From an uncultured Clostridia bacterium (GTDB taxonomy: Bacteria > Bacillota > Clostridia > TANB77 > CAG-508), in assembly GCA_934130975.1 (NCBI GenBank), contig CAKOYU010000007.1:14382-78381 (forward strand): a stretch of 64,000 bases of DNA, in the 5' to 3' direction. This document shows, one piece after another, positions 50,460 to 59,869 of this stretch. The notes beneath the pieces were generated by a model. That model was not told the DNA's origin. It made no database searches and saw only the letters and a program-made list of their open reading frames with translations. The position numbers and the translations under genes were made by a program. Within the stretch, counting starts at the first letter, position 1. Each line of letters opens with the position of its first letter.

Positions 50460-53141
50460 TTATTTACAATCATACCAATTCGTAGCTTCAGATACTTCTG
50501 CTATTAACGGTACATTTAATTTACAAGCATTTTCCATACATTGTTTTATTAGATCTTTAACTTTATCTACTTCGCTTAATTCTGCTTCTATCATCATCTC
50601 ATCATGAACTTGAAGTACAATTTTTGACTTCATATTTCTTGATTTTAATTCTTTTAAAACATTTATCATTGCAATTTTCATAATATCTGCAGCAGTCCCT
50701 TGTATTGGTGTATTCATTGCCGCTCTTTGTCCAAATTGACGTACCATGTAATTGCTTGATTTTAGTTCTGGTATATATCTTCTTCTTTTAAATTGAGTTT
50801 CTACATATCCTTTTTCTTTTGCATCTTCTACAACATCGTTCATAAATTGTTTTATTCCTGAATATTGTTCTAGATATTGTTCAATATATTGTTTTGCTTT
50901 TTTTCTAGATATATGCAATTGCTCACCTAATCCAAAATCACTTATTCCATAAACAATTCCAAAGTTTACTGCTTTTGCATTACTTCTTTGCTCTTTTGTA
51001 ACTTCATCTATTGGCGTATTAAATACTTTTGATGCAGCTTGTCTATGGATATCTTCACCATTTATAAATGCTTGCACCATATGTTCATCATTTGATACAT
51101 GTGCTAATACACGCAATTCTATTTGTGAATAGTCTGCATCTATATATAAATATCCCTCTGCTGGTTTAAATACTTTTCTTAATTGCTTTCCTAATTCAAA
51201 TCTCGTTGGTATATTTTGAAGATTTGGCTCTGTTGAGCTTATTCTTCCTGTTGCTGTTATTGTTTGATGGAAAAATGAATGTATTCTTTTAGTTTTTGGA
51301 TTTATATATGGTTTCATTCCTTCTACATATGTTGAATTTAGTTTCATCAATTGCCTATATTCTAATATTTTTTCTATCACAGGATGTTCGTCTCTTAATT
51401 TTTCTAAAACATCTACATCTGTTGAATATCCACTTTTAGTTTTCTTCACTACAGGTAGTTTTAATTGCTCAAATAATATTTCACCTAATTGTTTTGTTGA
51501 ATTTATATTAAACTCCTCACCTGTAAGTTCATATATTTCTTGTGTTAAAATTTCTAATCTATCTTTTAATTGTTGACCATACTCTTCTAGCTCTTGTAAA
51601 TCAACATACATACCATTCCATTGCATTTCTGCTAACACTTCTACTGTTGGCATATCTATTTTTTTGAATAATTCTACTGCATCTATCTCTTCTAGCTTTT
51701 TCATTGTAACTTCTGCTAATTTGTAGATTTCTTCTGCATATAATGAATTTTCAATTTTGCTACTTTCATCTTTTTTAGCAACCTCTTGAATATCAAATAG
51801 TGAAGTTTGCTCTGCTTCTTTATTTGCTCCTTGAGATTGTAAATATTCTCCATTATCTATTTCTAAATAATCTCTTGCTATTACATCTAATGTATATTTG
51901 CTTGTTGGATTTAGTATATATGCTGCAATTTTAGCATCATATGCTATATTTTTCATTGTAATTCCAATTTGCTTTAACAATATATAATCTTGTGCTAAAT
52001 CATAGCCATACTTTTCAATTTTCTCGTTTTCAAATAAAGATTTTAGTTGTTGTTCAAAGTCTTTATTTTCAACTATATAATATATTTTATTATCTGAATA
52101 TATACTTATTCCTGTTATTTTTCTTTTTATTATAAATTCTGAATTATCACATTCTTCTGTTTGTAAATAATAATATAATTTTTCTACTTTTGGAATTTCT
52201 GTTGCTTCAACAATTTCAAAATGCTCTTCTTTGCTAGAAACATTCCCTGATTCACTTCTTAATCCAAATCTATCTATATATCTATTAAAACGTAATTCTT
52301 CAAATATTTCTAGAACTTTTGCCTTATCCCACTCTTCTACTTTAATTTGCTCAAGTGTATCTTCTAATGGCACATTTGTGTCAATTTCTCCAAGTACTCT
52401 TGAAAGTTCTGCCATTTTTTTATTATTTACAATATTCTCTTTTTGCTTTCCTTTTAAATCATCTTCTCCTGCTTCAATTTTTTCATATAATTCTTTTACT
52501 GTATTATATCTTTGAATTAATGAAATTGCAGTTTTAGGACCAACTCCTGGAACTCCTGGAATATTATCAGAAGTGTCTCCTTGTAGTGCTTTTACTTCTA
52601 TTAGTTGCTCTGGTTCAAGTCCATATTCTTCTAATACTTTTGCTCTATTGTAATCTTCTGTTTCTGTTTTTCCAGCTTTTGTTCTTGGAATTCTTATTGT
52701 TATATTATCACTTGCAAGTTGAAATGTGTCTCTATCTCCAGAAAGTATTGTTACTTCTAGTCCTTGCTTTTCTCCATATTTAGCAAGTGTTCCTAAAATG
52801 TCATCACCTTCATAACCTTCTTTTTCTATTATATCTATATTCATTGCTTTTAATATTTCTTTGATTATAGGCATTTGTTCTGCAAGCTCATCTGGCATTC
52901 CATGTCTATTGGCTTTATATCCTTCAAATAATTCTTTTCTTTTTAGCTTTCCTCTCATATCAAATGCTACAGCTAAATATTCTGGTTGTATATCATCTAA
53001 TATTTTGAACATTATTGCTAAAAATCCATATACTGCATTTGTATATTTTCCATCTTTTGTTGTCAACATCTTACTTCCCATTATTCCGTAAAATGCTCTA
53101 TTCATTATGCTGTTACCATCAATTAATACTAACTTTTTCAT
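50460..53141 (-). CDS. polA: DNA polymerase I
   Basis: At 893 residues it has the N-terminal 5' nuclease (LVLIDGNSIMNRAFYG, LSGDRDTFQLAS), a mid-section in place of the 3'-5' exonuclease, and polymerase motifs A (YIDADYSQIELRVLAH), B (KAVNFGIVYGISDFGL) and C (LQVHDEMMIEA). In the mid-section the DxE motif of active proofreading is absent (only IIKRKITGISIYS), so the exonuclease is probably inactive, as in Bacillus. Its start overlaps the end of the ywaF-like gene by 23 bases. Confidence 0.97.
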   Translation of the reverse strand: MKKLVLIDGNSIMNRAFYGIMGSKMLTTKDGKYTNAVYGFLAIMFKILDDIQPEYLAVAFDMRGKLKRKELFEGYKANRHGMPDELAEQMPIIKEILKAMNIDIIEKEGYEGDDILGTLAKYGEKQGLEVTILSGDRDTFQLASDNITIRIPRTKAGKTETEDYNRAKVLEEYGLEPEQLIEVKALQGDTSDNIPGVPGVGPKTAISLIQRYNTVKELYEKIEAGEDDLKGKQKENIVNNKKMAELSRVLGEIDTNVPLEDTLEQIKVEEWDKAKVLEIFEELRFNRYIDRFGLRSESGNVSSKEEHFEIVEATEIPKVEKLYYYLQTEECDNSEFIIKRKITGISIYSDNKIYYIVENKDFEQQLKSLFENEKIEKYGYDLAQDYILLKQIGITMKNIAYDAKIAAYILNPTSKYTLDVIARDYLEIDNGEYLQSQGANKEAEQTSLFDIQEVAKKDESSKIENSLYAEEIYKLAEVTMKKLEEIDAVELFKKIDMPTVEVLAEMQWNGMYVDLQELEEYGQQLKDRLEILTQEIYELTGEEFNINSTKQLGEILFEQLKLPVVKKTKSGYSTDVDVLEKLRDEHPVIEKILEYRQLMKLNSTYVEGMKPYINPKTKRIHSFFHQTITATGRISSTEPNLQNIPTRFELGKQLRKVFKPAEGYLYIDADYSQIELRVLAHVSNDEHMVQAFINGEDIHRQAASKVFNTPIDEVTKEQRSNAKAVNFGIVYGISDFGLGEQLHISRKKAKQYIEQYLEQYSGIKQFMNDVVEDAKEKGYVETQFKRRRYIPELKSSNYMVRQFGQRAAMNTPIQGTAADIMKIAMINVLKELKSRNMKSKIVLQVHDEMMIEAELSEVDKVKDLIKQCMENACKLNVPLIAEVSEATNWYDCK

Positions 53142-53892
53142 ATTGTCCTCCTTGAACTATTTGTCTTTTTTTTATTATTTGAATTATTCCATAAACAATG
53201 TAAAAAGGTAATGTCATTTGCGCTATACTCATTACAAGAGTATAAAATCTTCCTGTTGCATTATATATTATTTCTATTGGCATACCTGGAAAATTCTGCG
53301 ATATAAACATTAAATTACTTCCAAATTTTTTATTGATAATATATGCTAATATACAAATACATCCTACTAATGTAGCAAAATATTTTATATCTGATAAATT
53401 TAATTCTATATAATGTGTTATATCTATTAATAACCCTAAATATATCATAGTTCCGTGAAAGAAAAAACTATGTAAACTTACCATATGTAACATTGGATAT
53501 GAAGGTAAAGATGTTGTTGGTAAAACTATAAATACTAATCCACCAATTATTCCCCCTGTTGCTAAAAATACATCTCCAATTCTCTTCAATTTACCTTTTC
53601 CAAATGAACTTAATAATCCTGCATATAATAATAAACTGCAATAATACAATGGTACATAATTGTTTAAATTTCTTACATCTCCTGTGCATAGTTTAAATGC
53701 TATCATTATTATTTCTAAAATCCACATTATTATTGTACATTTTCTTATTATTTGCGTTACTTCATCTTTTGTTTTATTCACTGTATTTTTTAATGCAAAT
53801 ATTATTCCTAATACTGTTATTATTATTAGTTCAAAATGTTGCATTGTAAATATTCCACATGGTTCATATTCTCCTGGTTTTGCAAAAAACAT
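53119..53892 (-). CDS. YwaF-like integral membrane protein (TIGR02206 type)
   Basis: The 257-residue protein has six to seven membrane helices and the family features HFELIIITVL near the start, LPLYYCSLLLYAGLL-like, and LPSYPMLHMVSLHSFFFHGTMIYLG. The function is unknown. It overlaps polA at its 3' end and follows a hypothetical secreted protein by 14 bases, so all three may share a transcript. Confidence 0.82.
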   Translation of the reverse strand: MFFAKPGEYEPCGIFTMQHFELIIITVLGIIFALKNTVNKTKDEVTQIIRKCTIIMWILEIIMIAFKLCTGDVRNLNNYVPLYYCSLLLYAGLLSSFGKGKLKRIGDVFLATGGIIGGLVFIVLPTTSLPSYPMLHMVSLHSFFFHGTMIYLGLLIDITHYIELNLSDIKYFATLVGCICILAYIINKKFGSNLMFISQNFPGMPIEIIYNATGRFYTLVMSIAQMTLPFYIVYGIIQIIKKRQIVQGGQYEKVSIN

Positions 53893-53906
53893 TTTTCTTC
53901 TCCTTC

Positions 53907-54374
53907 TTATTCTTTTTCATATATTGCTTCTTTTAATAATCTCATAAATTCATTTAATTCTTTTGGTGCATTTGTTGAATCATATCTTGACATTATATAG
54001 TTCAACCTTATTTGTTTTTTATTTCCATCAAAGTTTATTGTTATCTCTTCATAGTTTCCATTACCATATACATTATATTCATCTTTTAAATTCATATAGT
54101 CTATTTCTTTTAATTTTTCTTTCAATCTTTCCATATCTTCATCTGTTATTTTTTCTTTAACTTTTCCTTTTTCTATTGACTTGGCCCAAATTTTCCCGTC
54201 TGAATATATATCTATATCACTTCTTCCATATGGTATCTCTAGGATGTCACCTTCATAACTTATAAATTTTTCGTTTGTATTTAGATTTTTATTCGTCTTT
54301 ATTGTATACATTGTTATTAATATTATTGCTAATATTACAATTAATACTATTATAATAATTTTTCCTTTTTTCAT
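53907..54374 (-). CDS. Uncharacterised membrane-anchored protein
   Basis: I do not recognise this 155-residue protein. It begins with a hydrophobic helix (about 5-22), then a beta-rich region (GDILEIPYGRSDIDIYSDGKIW) and a charged helix. It has no lipobox. It lies upstream of the ywaF-like gene in the same direction, 14 bases away. Confidence 0.55.
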   Translation of the reverse strand: MKKGKIIIIVLIVILAIILITMYTIKTNKNLNTNEKFISYEGDILEIPYGRSDIDIYSDGKIWAKSIEKGKVKEKITDEDMERLKEKLKEIDYMNLKDEYNVYGNGNYEEITINFDGNKKQIRLNYIMSRYDSTNAPKELNEFMRLLKEAIYEKE

Positions 54375-54460
54375 TTTTCCCTCATAAAAATTAATTTTTT
54401 CATATTATATATTAGTTTTTTGTTATTTTCAATACTTTTATACCATTATTTAAGGTTGTG

Positions 54461-54489
54461 TTGACATATTATGTAAAATATGGTATACT
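54461..54489 (+). promoter_or_regulatory. Sigma-A promoter of the 124-residue membrane protein
   Basis: TTGACA and TATACT are 17 bases apart with TG one base upstream of the -10 (extended). It faces away from the hypothetical minus-strand operon. Confidence 0.8.
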
Positions 54490-54518
54490 ATGACCTGTAA
54501 CAATCATCAATATAAAAA

Positions 54519-54543
54519 ACTCAGCCACAAAATAACGCTGAGT
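54519..54543 (+). promoter_or_regulatory. Leader hairpin before the 124-residue membrane protein
   Basis: ACTCAGC/GCTGAGT forms a 7-bp stem in the 5' leader, ending 8 bases before the AAGGAGG of the gene. It could shield or expose the ribosome binding site. Confidence 0.5.
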
Positions 54544-54561
54544 ATATAAGGAGGAATAAAT

Positions 54562-54936
54562 ATGCAGAACAACATTGCGCAGAAAGAAGAACGGAAACAG
54601 AAATTCTTAGATTGGATTGGAAAAAAACTGCTTTCATACAAGACTATGTCAGTCTTTCTCATAATTGTTCTTTTGATTATCTGCTTTGAAATGACGATTC
54701 AAAGTCGAAATGCACAAGCAAAAGAATTTCATTCTGGTATGCAATTAAGTGAACTAGTTCATAATCTAGATACAAGCATACCTGCAGGATATGAAGATCA
54801 GATTAAAGAAATAAAATTAAAATACGAAACTTTGCTTGATACGGAAAATGTCACAGAAACTTATAAACTTAGTGATGAAATCTGTGATGACATAGAAAGT
54901 TTAATTGCAGAAAGCAAAGATAATATCGACAAATAG
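54562..54936 (+). CDS. Uncharacterised single-pass membrane protein
   Basis: The 124-residue protein starts with a charged segment, then a helix (about 32-48, VFLIIVLLIICFEM), and a soluble helical tail of about 75 residues rich in Glu, Leu and Ile. I do not recognise it. Codon use includes more G- and C-ending codons than the neighbours, and it has its own promoter and terminator, which suggests a gained cassette. Its orientation opposes both flanking operons. Confidence 0.6.
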   Translation: MQNNIAQKEERKQKFLDWIGKKLLSYKTMSVFLIIVLLIICFEMTIQSRNAQAKEFHSGMQLSELVHNLDTSIPAGYEDQIKEIKLKYETLLDTENVTETYKLSDEICDDIESLIAESKDNIDK

Positions 54937-54940
54937 TTCT

Positions 54941-54976
54941 GCTCCCCATTCATTTATTTATAAAATGTTTGGGGGC
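54941..54976 (+). terminator. Rho-independent terminator after the 124-residue gene
   Basis: GCTCCCC pairs with GGGGGC (one wobble) and the middle CATTTAT with ATAAAATG, followed by TTTTCTTTTT on the plus strand. Confidence 0.72.
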
Positions 54977-54988
54977 TTTTCTTTTTAT

Positions 54989-55017
54989 TTGACTTGAATT
55001 TTTGAATATGCTAAAAT
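54989..55017 (+). promoter_or_regulatory. Sigma-A promoter of the 100-residue protein
   Basis: TTGACT and TAAAAT are 17 bases apart on the plus strand, 47 bases before the start codon at 55064. Confidence 0.72.
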
Positions 55018-55063
55018 TAAATTGTAAAGTAACAAAATCGTAGCAAGAAAGGAGTGCGTGAAA

Positions 55064-55366
55064 ATGTTCACTAATAAAGTTATCAAGGACAAAAATTCAC
55101 GGAAATATAGAAGATTCTATAAGTTATTCAAACAAAACAATGTAATAATTCTTTCCAAAAAAGAATTATCTCATCAAAACTTTCAGGATATGGCCAAAAT
55201 GGTCGAATCCGATATTCATATTGGTGGCACAGAATATAGAGGTCGAACTGTTTTAGAAATTCAGCTATTAGCTGGATTAGACAGTCAAGAACAAATCACT
55301 TTACTACGGATAAGGCAACATGCCATCGTAGTAATACGAAACAAATCTTCTATAAAAATCAAATAA
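55064..55366 (+). CDS. Uncharacterised basic protein (100 residues)
   Basis: Starting at the ATG at 55064 (AGGAG 9 bases upstream; a GTG at 55058 is too close), this is a basic, soluble protein with KNSRKYRRFYKLFKQN at the start and a beta-rich second half (YRGRTVLEIQLL, ITLLRIRQHAIVVIRN). I do not recognise it. It has its own promoter and terminator, and shares codon habits with the cassette upstream. Confidence 0.58.
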   Translation: MFTNKVIKDKNSRKYRRFYKLFKQNNVIILSKKELSHQNFQDMAKMVESDIHIGGTEYRGRTVLEIQLLAGLDSQEQITLLRIRQHAIVVIRNKSSIKIK

Positions 55367-55388
55367 GGTTCCTAGTTGGAACCTTATT
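55362..55388. terminator. Bidirectional terminator overlapping the 100-residue gene
   Basis: AATAAGGTTCC/GGAACCTTATT around a 5-base loop includes the stop codon of the plus-strand gene and is followed by T-runs on both strands. It also ends the oleate hydratase transcript. Confidence 0.9.
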
Positions 55389-55394
55389 ATTTTT

Positions 55395-57185
55395 TTAAAC
55401 ATCCTCTTTTTTTATCACATTATATTGTTTAAGAATTTTCTCAATATCTGTACCTTTAATTTGTTTTAAAACTTCTTTTAAAGCAATTTTTTCTTTTAAT
55501 CCTAAATTCATTTCAGTAATTGGCTTTCCATCTCTTAATTTAACAGTAGCATTTAATAAATCTCTTATATCATATGTGCTTCCCCATACTTCTGGAACAC
55601 CTCTATCAATATTCAATAATGTGTAAACCGCTACCATTGCAGTTCTTATAGAATATTCTGTTGTAAATATTGTATCTCTCTCAGTTTCTGCAAATTGTCC
55701 TAAAAATGCAAAGTTTACTGCTTTATTTGGAACTACTTTTGGTCTGTCTGTTCCATTTCTTGGCATAAAGAATGCATCTATATATGGCATCATTACAGGT
55801 ATTGTATTAGCACTATTTTCTGCTAATTCTTCTATTTGATTCTCTGGTACTCCTAAATGATATAGCCATTCCATACAAATTTCTTTACCAGTACAATCTC
55901 TCATTGGCTTTTTAACATAATTTCCTGGTACATTACTAAATAGCCCATATATCCATCCAACTAATTGGTCTTTGGGTTGACTTCTAAATTGTGGTTGACG
56001 ATTAAATGTCCAGCTTAATAACCAATTTGAATCTTTTACAGTTACTATACCACCTGTTACTACTTTTCCACTAAATGGATCTCTTTTACAGATTTTTTCT
56101 ACATATGGTGGAATTCTATCATCTAATGTTGTAACTGTAGCACTCATCCAATTTGTTAATTCTGGATCATAACAGAATTTGTCTGGATTTCCAAATGAAG
56201 AATCTTGTTCAGCAATTTTACGCCATAAGTCCCATCCTCCACCTGGTTTTATTTCTGTATTCATTACAGCTGGCTCATTTTGACTTCCCATACTTGAATT
56301 CTCAACACATCCTCCATTTGTAATAAATACTAAATCATTTTCTGTTAAATCAATACTTGATTCTTCTCCGTCTTTTGTAATTATTATACTTTTAGCTATT
56401 TTTTTATAATCTGATATTTCAAATTTTACATTTTCTACTTTTGTTCCATAATGGAATTGAACATCAAATTTTTTCAAATATTCTATCATTGGCAAAATCA
56501 TTGATTCATATTGATTGTATTTTGTAAATCTTAGTGCTGTAAAATCTGGAAGTCCTCCAATATGATGTATAAATCTTTTAATATATAATTTCATTTCTAA
56601 TGCACTATGCCAATTTTCAAATGCAAACATTGTTCTCCAATATAGCCAGAAGTTTGAATTTAATACTTCATCTGAAAAATAATCTGTTATCTTTTTATCA
56701 TATAATTCTTCATCTGGTGTAAAGAATAAATGCATTATTTCCATTGCGCCTTTATCAGATATTTCAAATTTTTTGTCTGTGTGTGCATCTTCTCCACGAT
56801 TTATTGTTGCTCTCATTAATGAATAATTTGGATCCTCTTTATTTAGCCAATAATATTCATCAAGTACACTTACTCCTTCTGTTTCTATTGATGGAATTGA
56901 ATGGAATAAATCCCACATACATTCAAAATGGTTGTCCATTTCTCTTCCACCACGCATTACATAGCCTAATCCATCATAAAGATATCCGTCACATGCACCT
57001 CCAGGTATTTGATCTTTTTCTAAAATGTGTACATTTTTTCCTTTCATTTGTCCATCTCTAACCAAAAAACATGCTGCTGATAATGCAGCTAGTCCTGATC
57101 CTACTATATATGCAGATTTTTTGTCTACATCTGCTGGCTTTTTTGGTCTTGCAAAAGCCTCATAATTTCCACTACTATAATACAT
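55395..57185 (-). CDS. ohyA: Oleate hydratase (myosin-cross-reactive antigen family)
   Basis: The 596-residue flavoprotein has the FAD-binding VGSGLAALSAACFLVRDG at about 27-45, KNVHILEKDQIPGGACDG, GGREMDNHFECMWDL, FITNGGCVENSSMGSQN and GIVTVKDSNWLLSWTFNRQPQF. It adds water to oleate to make 10-hydroxystearate, a fatty acid detoxification in gut bacteria. Length and motifs are those of the family. A TetR gene lies upstream with its own terminator, possibly its regulator. Confidence 0.97.
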   Translation of the reverse strand: MYYSSGNYEAFARPKKPADVDKKSAYIVGSGLAALSAACFLVRDGQMKGKNVHILEKDQIPGGACDGYLYDGLGYVMRGGREMDNHFECMWDLFHSIPSIETEGVSVLDEYYWLNKEDPNYSLMRATINRGEDAHTDKKFEISDKGAMEIMHLFFTPDEELYDKKITDYFSDEVLNSNFWLYWRTMFAFENWHSALEMKLYIKRFIHHIGGLPDFTALRFTKYNQYESMILPMIEYLKKFDVQFHYGTKVENVKFEISDYKKIAKSIIITKDGEESSIDLTENDLVFITNGGCVENSSMGSQNEPAVMNTEIKPGGGWDLWRKIAEQDSSFGNPDKFCYDPELTNWMSATVTTLDDRIPPYVEKICKRDPFSGKVVTGGIVTVKDSNWLLSWTFNRQPQFRSQPKDQLVGWIYGLFSNVPGNYVKKPMRDCTGKEICMEWLYHLGVPENQIEELAENSANTIPVMMPYIDAFFMPRNGTDRPKVVPNKAVNFAFLGQFAETERDTIFTTEYSIRTAMVAVYTLLNIDRGVPEVWGSTYDIRDLLNATVKLRDGKPITEMNLGLKEKIALKEVLKQIKGTDIEKILKQYNVIKKEDV

Positions 57186-57260
57186 AGTTTATCAACCTCC
57201 TCATTTACTATGTGCTTTTATCCTACATATAATACACTAAATTTACAATAAACAAAAAAA

Positions 57261-57290
57261 TGGATTTGTAAAGTTTTTTTACATAATCCA
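57261..57290 (-). terminator. Rho-independent terminator after the TetR gene
   Basis: TGGATTaTGTAAA/TTTACAaATCCA form a stem followed on the minus strand by seven Ts, 28 bases past the TetR stop. It separates the TetR gene from ohyA. Confidence 0.85.
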
Positions 57291-57317
57291 CTTTTTGTCT
57301 AGTTTAGTTTACAATTT

Positions 57318-57872
57318 TTAATTTGACATTTTTTTGACTGCTTCTTCAAAACTGCCTGATATCATAACATTTAATTTTTTTATTATACTCTCTGGGCTTT
57401 CTTTCATTTCTGTAATTATCCAATTTTCTATTATTCCTGCAAATCCATATTTATAGAAATTTGCAATGAATATTTTATTTTCTTTTGTAATATTATAATT
57501 TTTTGATAAGTCTTCTACTATTTCTATAAATATTGTATTATATTGGTTAAATAGAAAATCTAGTAATGTTTTTCTGCTTAATGAGTTATATGTTTTTATT
57601 ATAAATTTTTTATTTTTTAACATATAATTTAATACATACCTAAAATTTTCTTGCCATGTTTCTATTGTTGTTTCTTTTTCTATTCTTTCTACTACTTCAT
57701 TTGCAAAAATCCATTCTAATAAGTCATAAATATCTTTAAAATGGTAATAAAATGTTTGCCTGTTTATCCCACAATCATTTGTTATATCTGTTATTGTTAT
57801 CTTATCTAAGTCTTTAATTTGTAGCATTTTTTTTAGCGATTGTGCCATTGCTCTTTTTGTGATATTTGACAT
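57318..57872 (-). CDS. TetR/AcrR family transcriptional regulator
   Basis: The 184-residue protein has an N-terminal helix-turn-helix, TITDITNDCGINRQTFYYHFKD (about 25-46), then a helical ligand-binding domain of the DhaS/TetR_C type. It precedes ohyA and follows an alpha/beta hydrolase gene, so it may control fatty-acid stress genes (inference). Confidence 0.93.
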   Translation of the reverse strand: MSNITKRAMAQSLKKMLQIKDLDKITITDITNDCGINRQTFYYHFKDIYDLLEWIFANEVVERIEKETTIETWQENFRYVLNYMLKNKKFIIKTYNSLSRKTLLDFLFNQYNTIFIEIVEDLSKNYNITKENKIFIANFYKYGFAGIIENWIITEMKESPESIIKKLNVMISGSFEEAVKKMSN

Positions 57873-57900
57873 TTTATCATCTCACTTTCTTTTGTTTCAT

Positions 57901-58806
57901 CTATTCCCCTTTTATAAATTTCAATATATCTATATAAATTTGCTCATATTCTTCTTCATTTAATATTTCATGCCTTAAATCTGGATATAATTTGCTTTTA
58001 GTATTTTCATATCCTAGTTTATTTAAAAATATTTCTAATTGTTTAAACTTTTGAGAACTTTGAATTACTGGATCATTTTCTCCTGCTATTAAAAATATTT
58101 CAAGTTCTTTATTTTGAACTTTATATAATTTAATATTAAATGCTCTTCTTAATAGCTTATATAAATTAATAAATCCATTTGTTGTAAATGTAAACCCACA
58201 TAATTCATCATCATTGTATATACTTATATTAGTAGGATTCTTTGAAAGCCATTCATTTTCGGATTTATGTCCTTTATTATAAGAATTAAAGGTTAAATAG
58301 TTTAAAATCTTATTAGGCTTTTTTCCCATTCCTATAATTTTGAAAAAGTATGCCATTGTAATAGCAAAAGTTGTAAATGGATTGTGAGTTGGAGTTCCAC
58401 ATAATATTATTTTTTCTATTTCATTATCATATTTTTGCATATATCCTCTTGCAACTAATGTTCCCATGCTATGACTAAATAAATATATTTTGTGATTGGG
58501 ATATTTATTTTTTATATACTTTGTAACATCATATAAATCATCTATGATAAAGTTGGTATCTTCTGTATAAAAGTATCCTAAGTCTTTTGATGATTTTACA
58601 CTATTTCCATGTCCTCTATGATCATTTATTATACATACATATCCATTTTCTGATAAATATTCCATAAACTTAAAATATCTTTCTTTATGTTCTGACATTC
58701 CATGTGAAATTTGTACAATCCCTTTAATTTCTCCTTTTGGAACTGTATATGCTAATTCTATTTTTAGTTCATCACTACTTGATTTTATCCAATCTTTTTT
58801 TATCAT
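57901..58806 (-). CDS. Alpha/beta hydrolase (lysophospholipase-like)
   Basis: The 301-residue enzyme has the hydrolase fold: oxyanion QISHGMSEHKERY, the DHRGHGNS motif, nucleophile Ser113 in SHSMG, acidic residue in GENDPVI and His in LRHEI. The closest pattern is monoacylglycerol lipase or lysophospholipase (Hydrolase_4). It lies 28 bases before the TetR gene, in one direction with it and ohyA, suggesting a lipid-handling group. Confidence 0.9.
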   Translation of the reverse strand: MIKKDWIKSSSDELKIELAYTVPKGEIKGIVQISHGMSEHKERYFKFMEYLSENGYVCIINDHRGHGNSVKSSKDLGYFYTEDTNFIIDDLYDVTKYIKNKYPNHKIYLFSHSMGTLVARGYMQKYDNEIEKIILCGTPTHNPFTTFAITMAYFFKIIGMGKKPNKILNYLTFNSYNKGHKSENEWLSKNPTNISIYNDDELCGFTFTTNGFINLYKLLRRAFNIKLYKVQNKELEIFLIAGENDPVIQSSQKFKQLEIFLNKLGYENTKSKLYPDLRHEILNEEEYEQIYIDILKFIKGE

Positions 58807-58893
58807 ATTTTCCTCACTTTTTCTTTAATAATTTTAATATACCATATTTTTTATTTTTTTACTATGTTTTTATATATAATTTTTTTCAAAAAT

Positions 58894-58923
58894 AAAAAGA
58901 GAAACTTTAGTTCCCCTTTTTAT
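58894..58923 (-). terminator. Terminator-like hairpin after the first uncharacterised paralogue
   Basis: AAAAAGgGgAACT/AGTTtCtCTTTTT with two mismatches is followed on the minus strand by ATTTTTG. Its sequence resembles the hairpin at 61402 after the second paralogue. Confidence 0.65.
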
Positions 58924-58938
58924 TTTTTGAAATTTAGT

Positions 58939-59781
58939 TTATTGTTTTTCTGCCAAAAATTCTTCAAGTTTTTTGGCAAAGAGTTTTTTTATGATATGCA
59001 TCTCATCTTCTCTTATCACCTGTGTAATCGTATATGTATGAACAATGCCGTTCACCAATTTTATTTCTGAATACACTTCATTGTCAATTTCGGCTACAAT
59101 ATGAATTGATTCTATATCGTAATCTTTCATTTTATTGACAATCTGTTTAAAAATTGGAAAGATATCATAATAATACCATTTATCATTGTTACTTAAAAAT
59201 TTTGCAAGCAAGTCTTTTTTTACTTCCTCAAATATTGGATATTTAATTTTTATTATTCCAATTGAATCAGAGATTTCGATTACCTGCATATTAGTATTAT
59301 AGTACTCTTCATATTTGTAACTTTCATTAGTCCCATCATCTTTCAGTTTTACTATATACTTTTTCACTTCTTCAATTGCTCCGTTTTTAAGTATTCTGTA
59401 CTGAATTTCATTATCCAAAAATGGTTTAGATTTTGTGTTACGTCTTCCAATATAATATTCATCGACGTTTTCCCAAATATTACTTTGTGAAAAATAATAT
59501 TTTTTCCCTGATACATCAACAATATCAAGCTCTACAAAATAGCCGCCTATATTAGAGTGTGTTATTTCTATTGGAAATACAATCTCTTCATATTTGCTGA
59601 ACAAATCTTTAAATCGTTTTATTTTAATATGTTTATATTTTTCTAGATTATATATCCATTCAAAAATAACTTTTCGTGAATATTCTTTAAAAAAGTCATC
59701 AGAAAAAAATACATCTTCATAAAAATTCGTTTTTTCTAGGATCTTCCGCATCACCTTTTTTTTCCACCTACTAAATTTCAT
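58939..59781 (-). CDS. Uncharacterised protein, paralogue of the gene at 61444
   Basis: I do not recognise this 280-residue protein. It starts with a basic helical region (MKFSRWKKKVMRKI) and FYEDVFFSDDFF, has EYYIGRRNTK in the middle, and ends with NDKWYYYDIFPIF, EVYSEIKLVNGI and YTITQVIREDEMHIIKKLFAKKLEEFL. These blocks are shared in order with the protein at 61444, so the two form one family. It looks soluble. The promoter and terminator are also related to those of its paralogue. An AAAGGAGGAAGAAAG site precedes the start. Confidence 0.72.
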   Translation of the reverse strand: MKFSRWKKKVMRKILEKTNFYEDVFFSDDFFKEYSRKVIFEWIYNLEKYKHIKIKRFKDLFSKYEEIVFPIEITHSNIGGYFVELDIVDVSGKKYYFSQSNIWENVDEYYIGRRNTKSKPFLDNEIQYRILKNGAIEEVKKYIVKLKDDGTNESYKYEEYYNTNMQVIEISDSIGIIKIKYPIFEEVKKDLLAKFLSNNDKWYYYDIFPIFKQIVNKMKDYDIESIHIVAEIDNEVYSEIKLVNGIVHTYTITQVIREDEMHIIKKLFAKKLEEFLAEKQ

Positions 59782-59830
59782 CTTTCTTCCTCCTTTGCAA
59801 TTGCAAATTGATTTTTACTAGTTTTGAGAT

Positions 59831-59859
59831 ATTATATCACTCAAGTCTACATAAGTCAA
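59831..59859 (-). promoter_or_regulatory. Sigma-A promoter of the first paralogue
   Basis: TTGACT and TATAAT are 17 bases apart with GTGA before the -10 (extended -10). The same shape occurs at 61360 and 62358. Confidence 0.85.
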
Positions 59860-59869
59860 TTGTTTGTTT

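Noticed and set aside
54461..55388. A toxin-antitoxin module as a firm call for the two plus-strand genes.
   Set aside because: They have separate promoters and terminators, no recognisable toxin or antitoxin motif, and no overlap, so the idea is kept only as a test.
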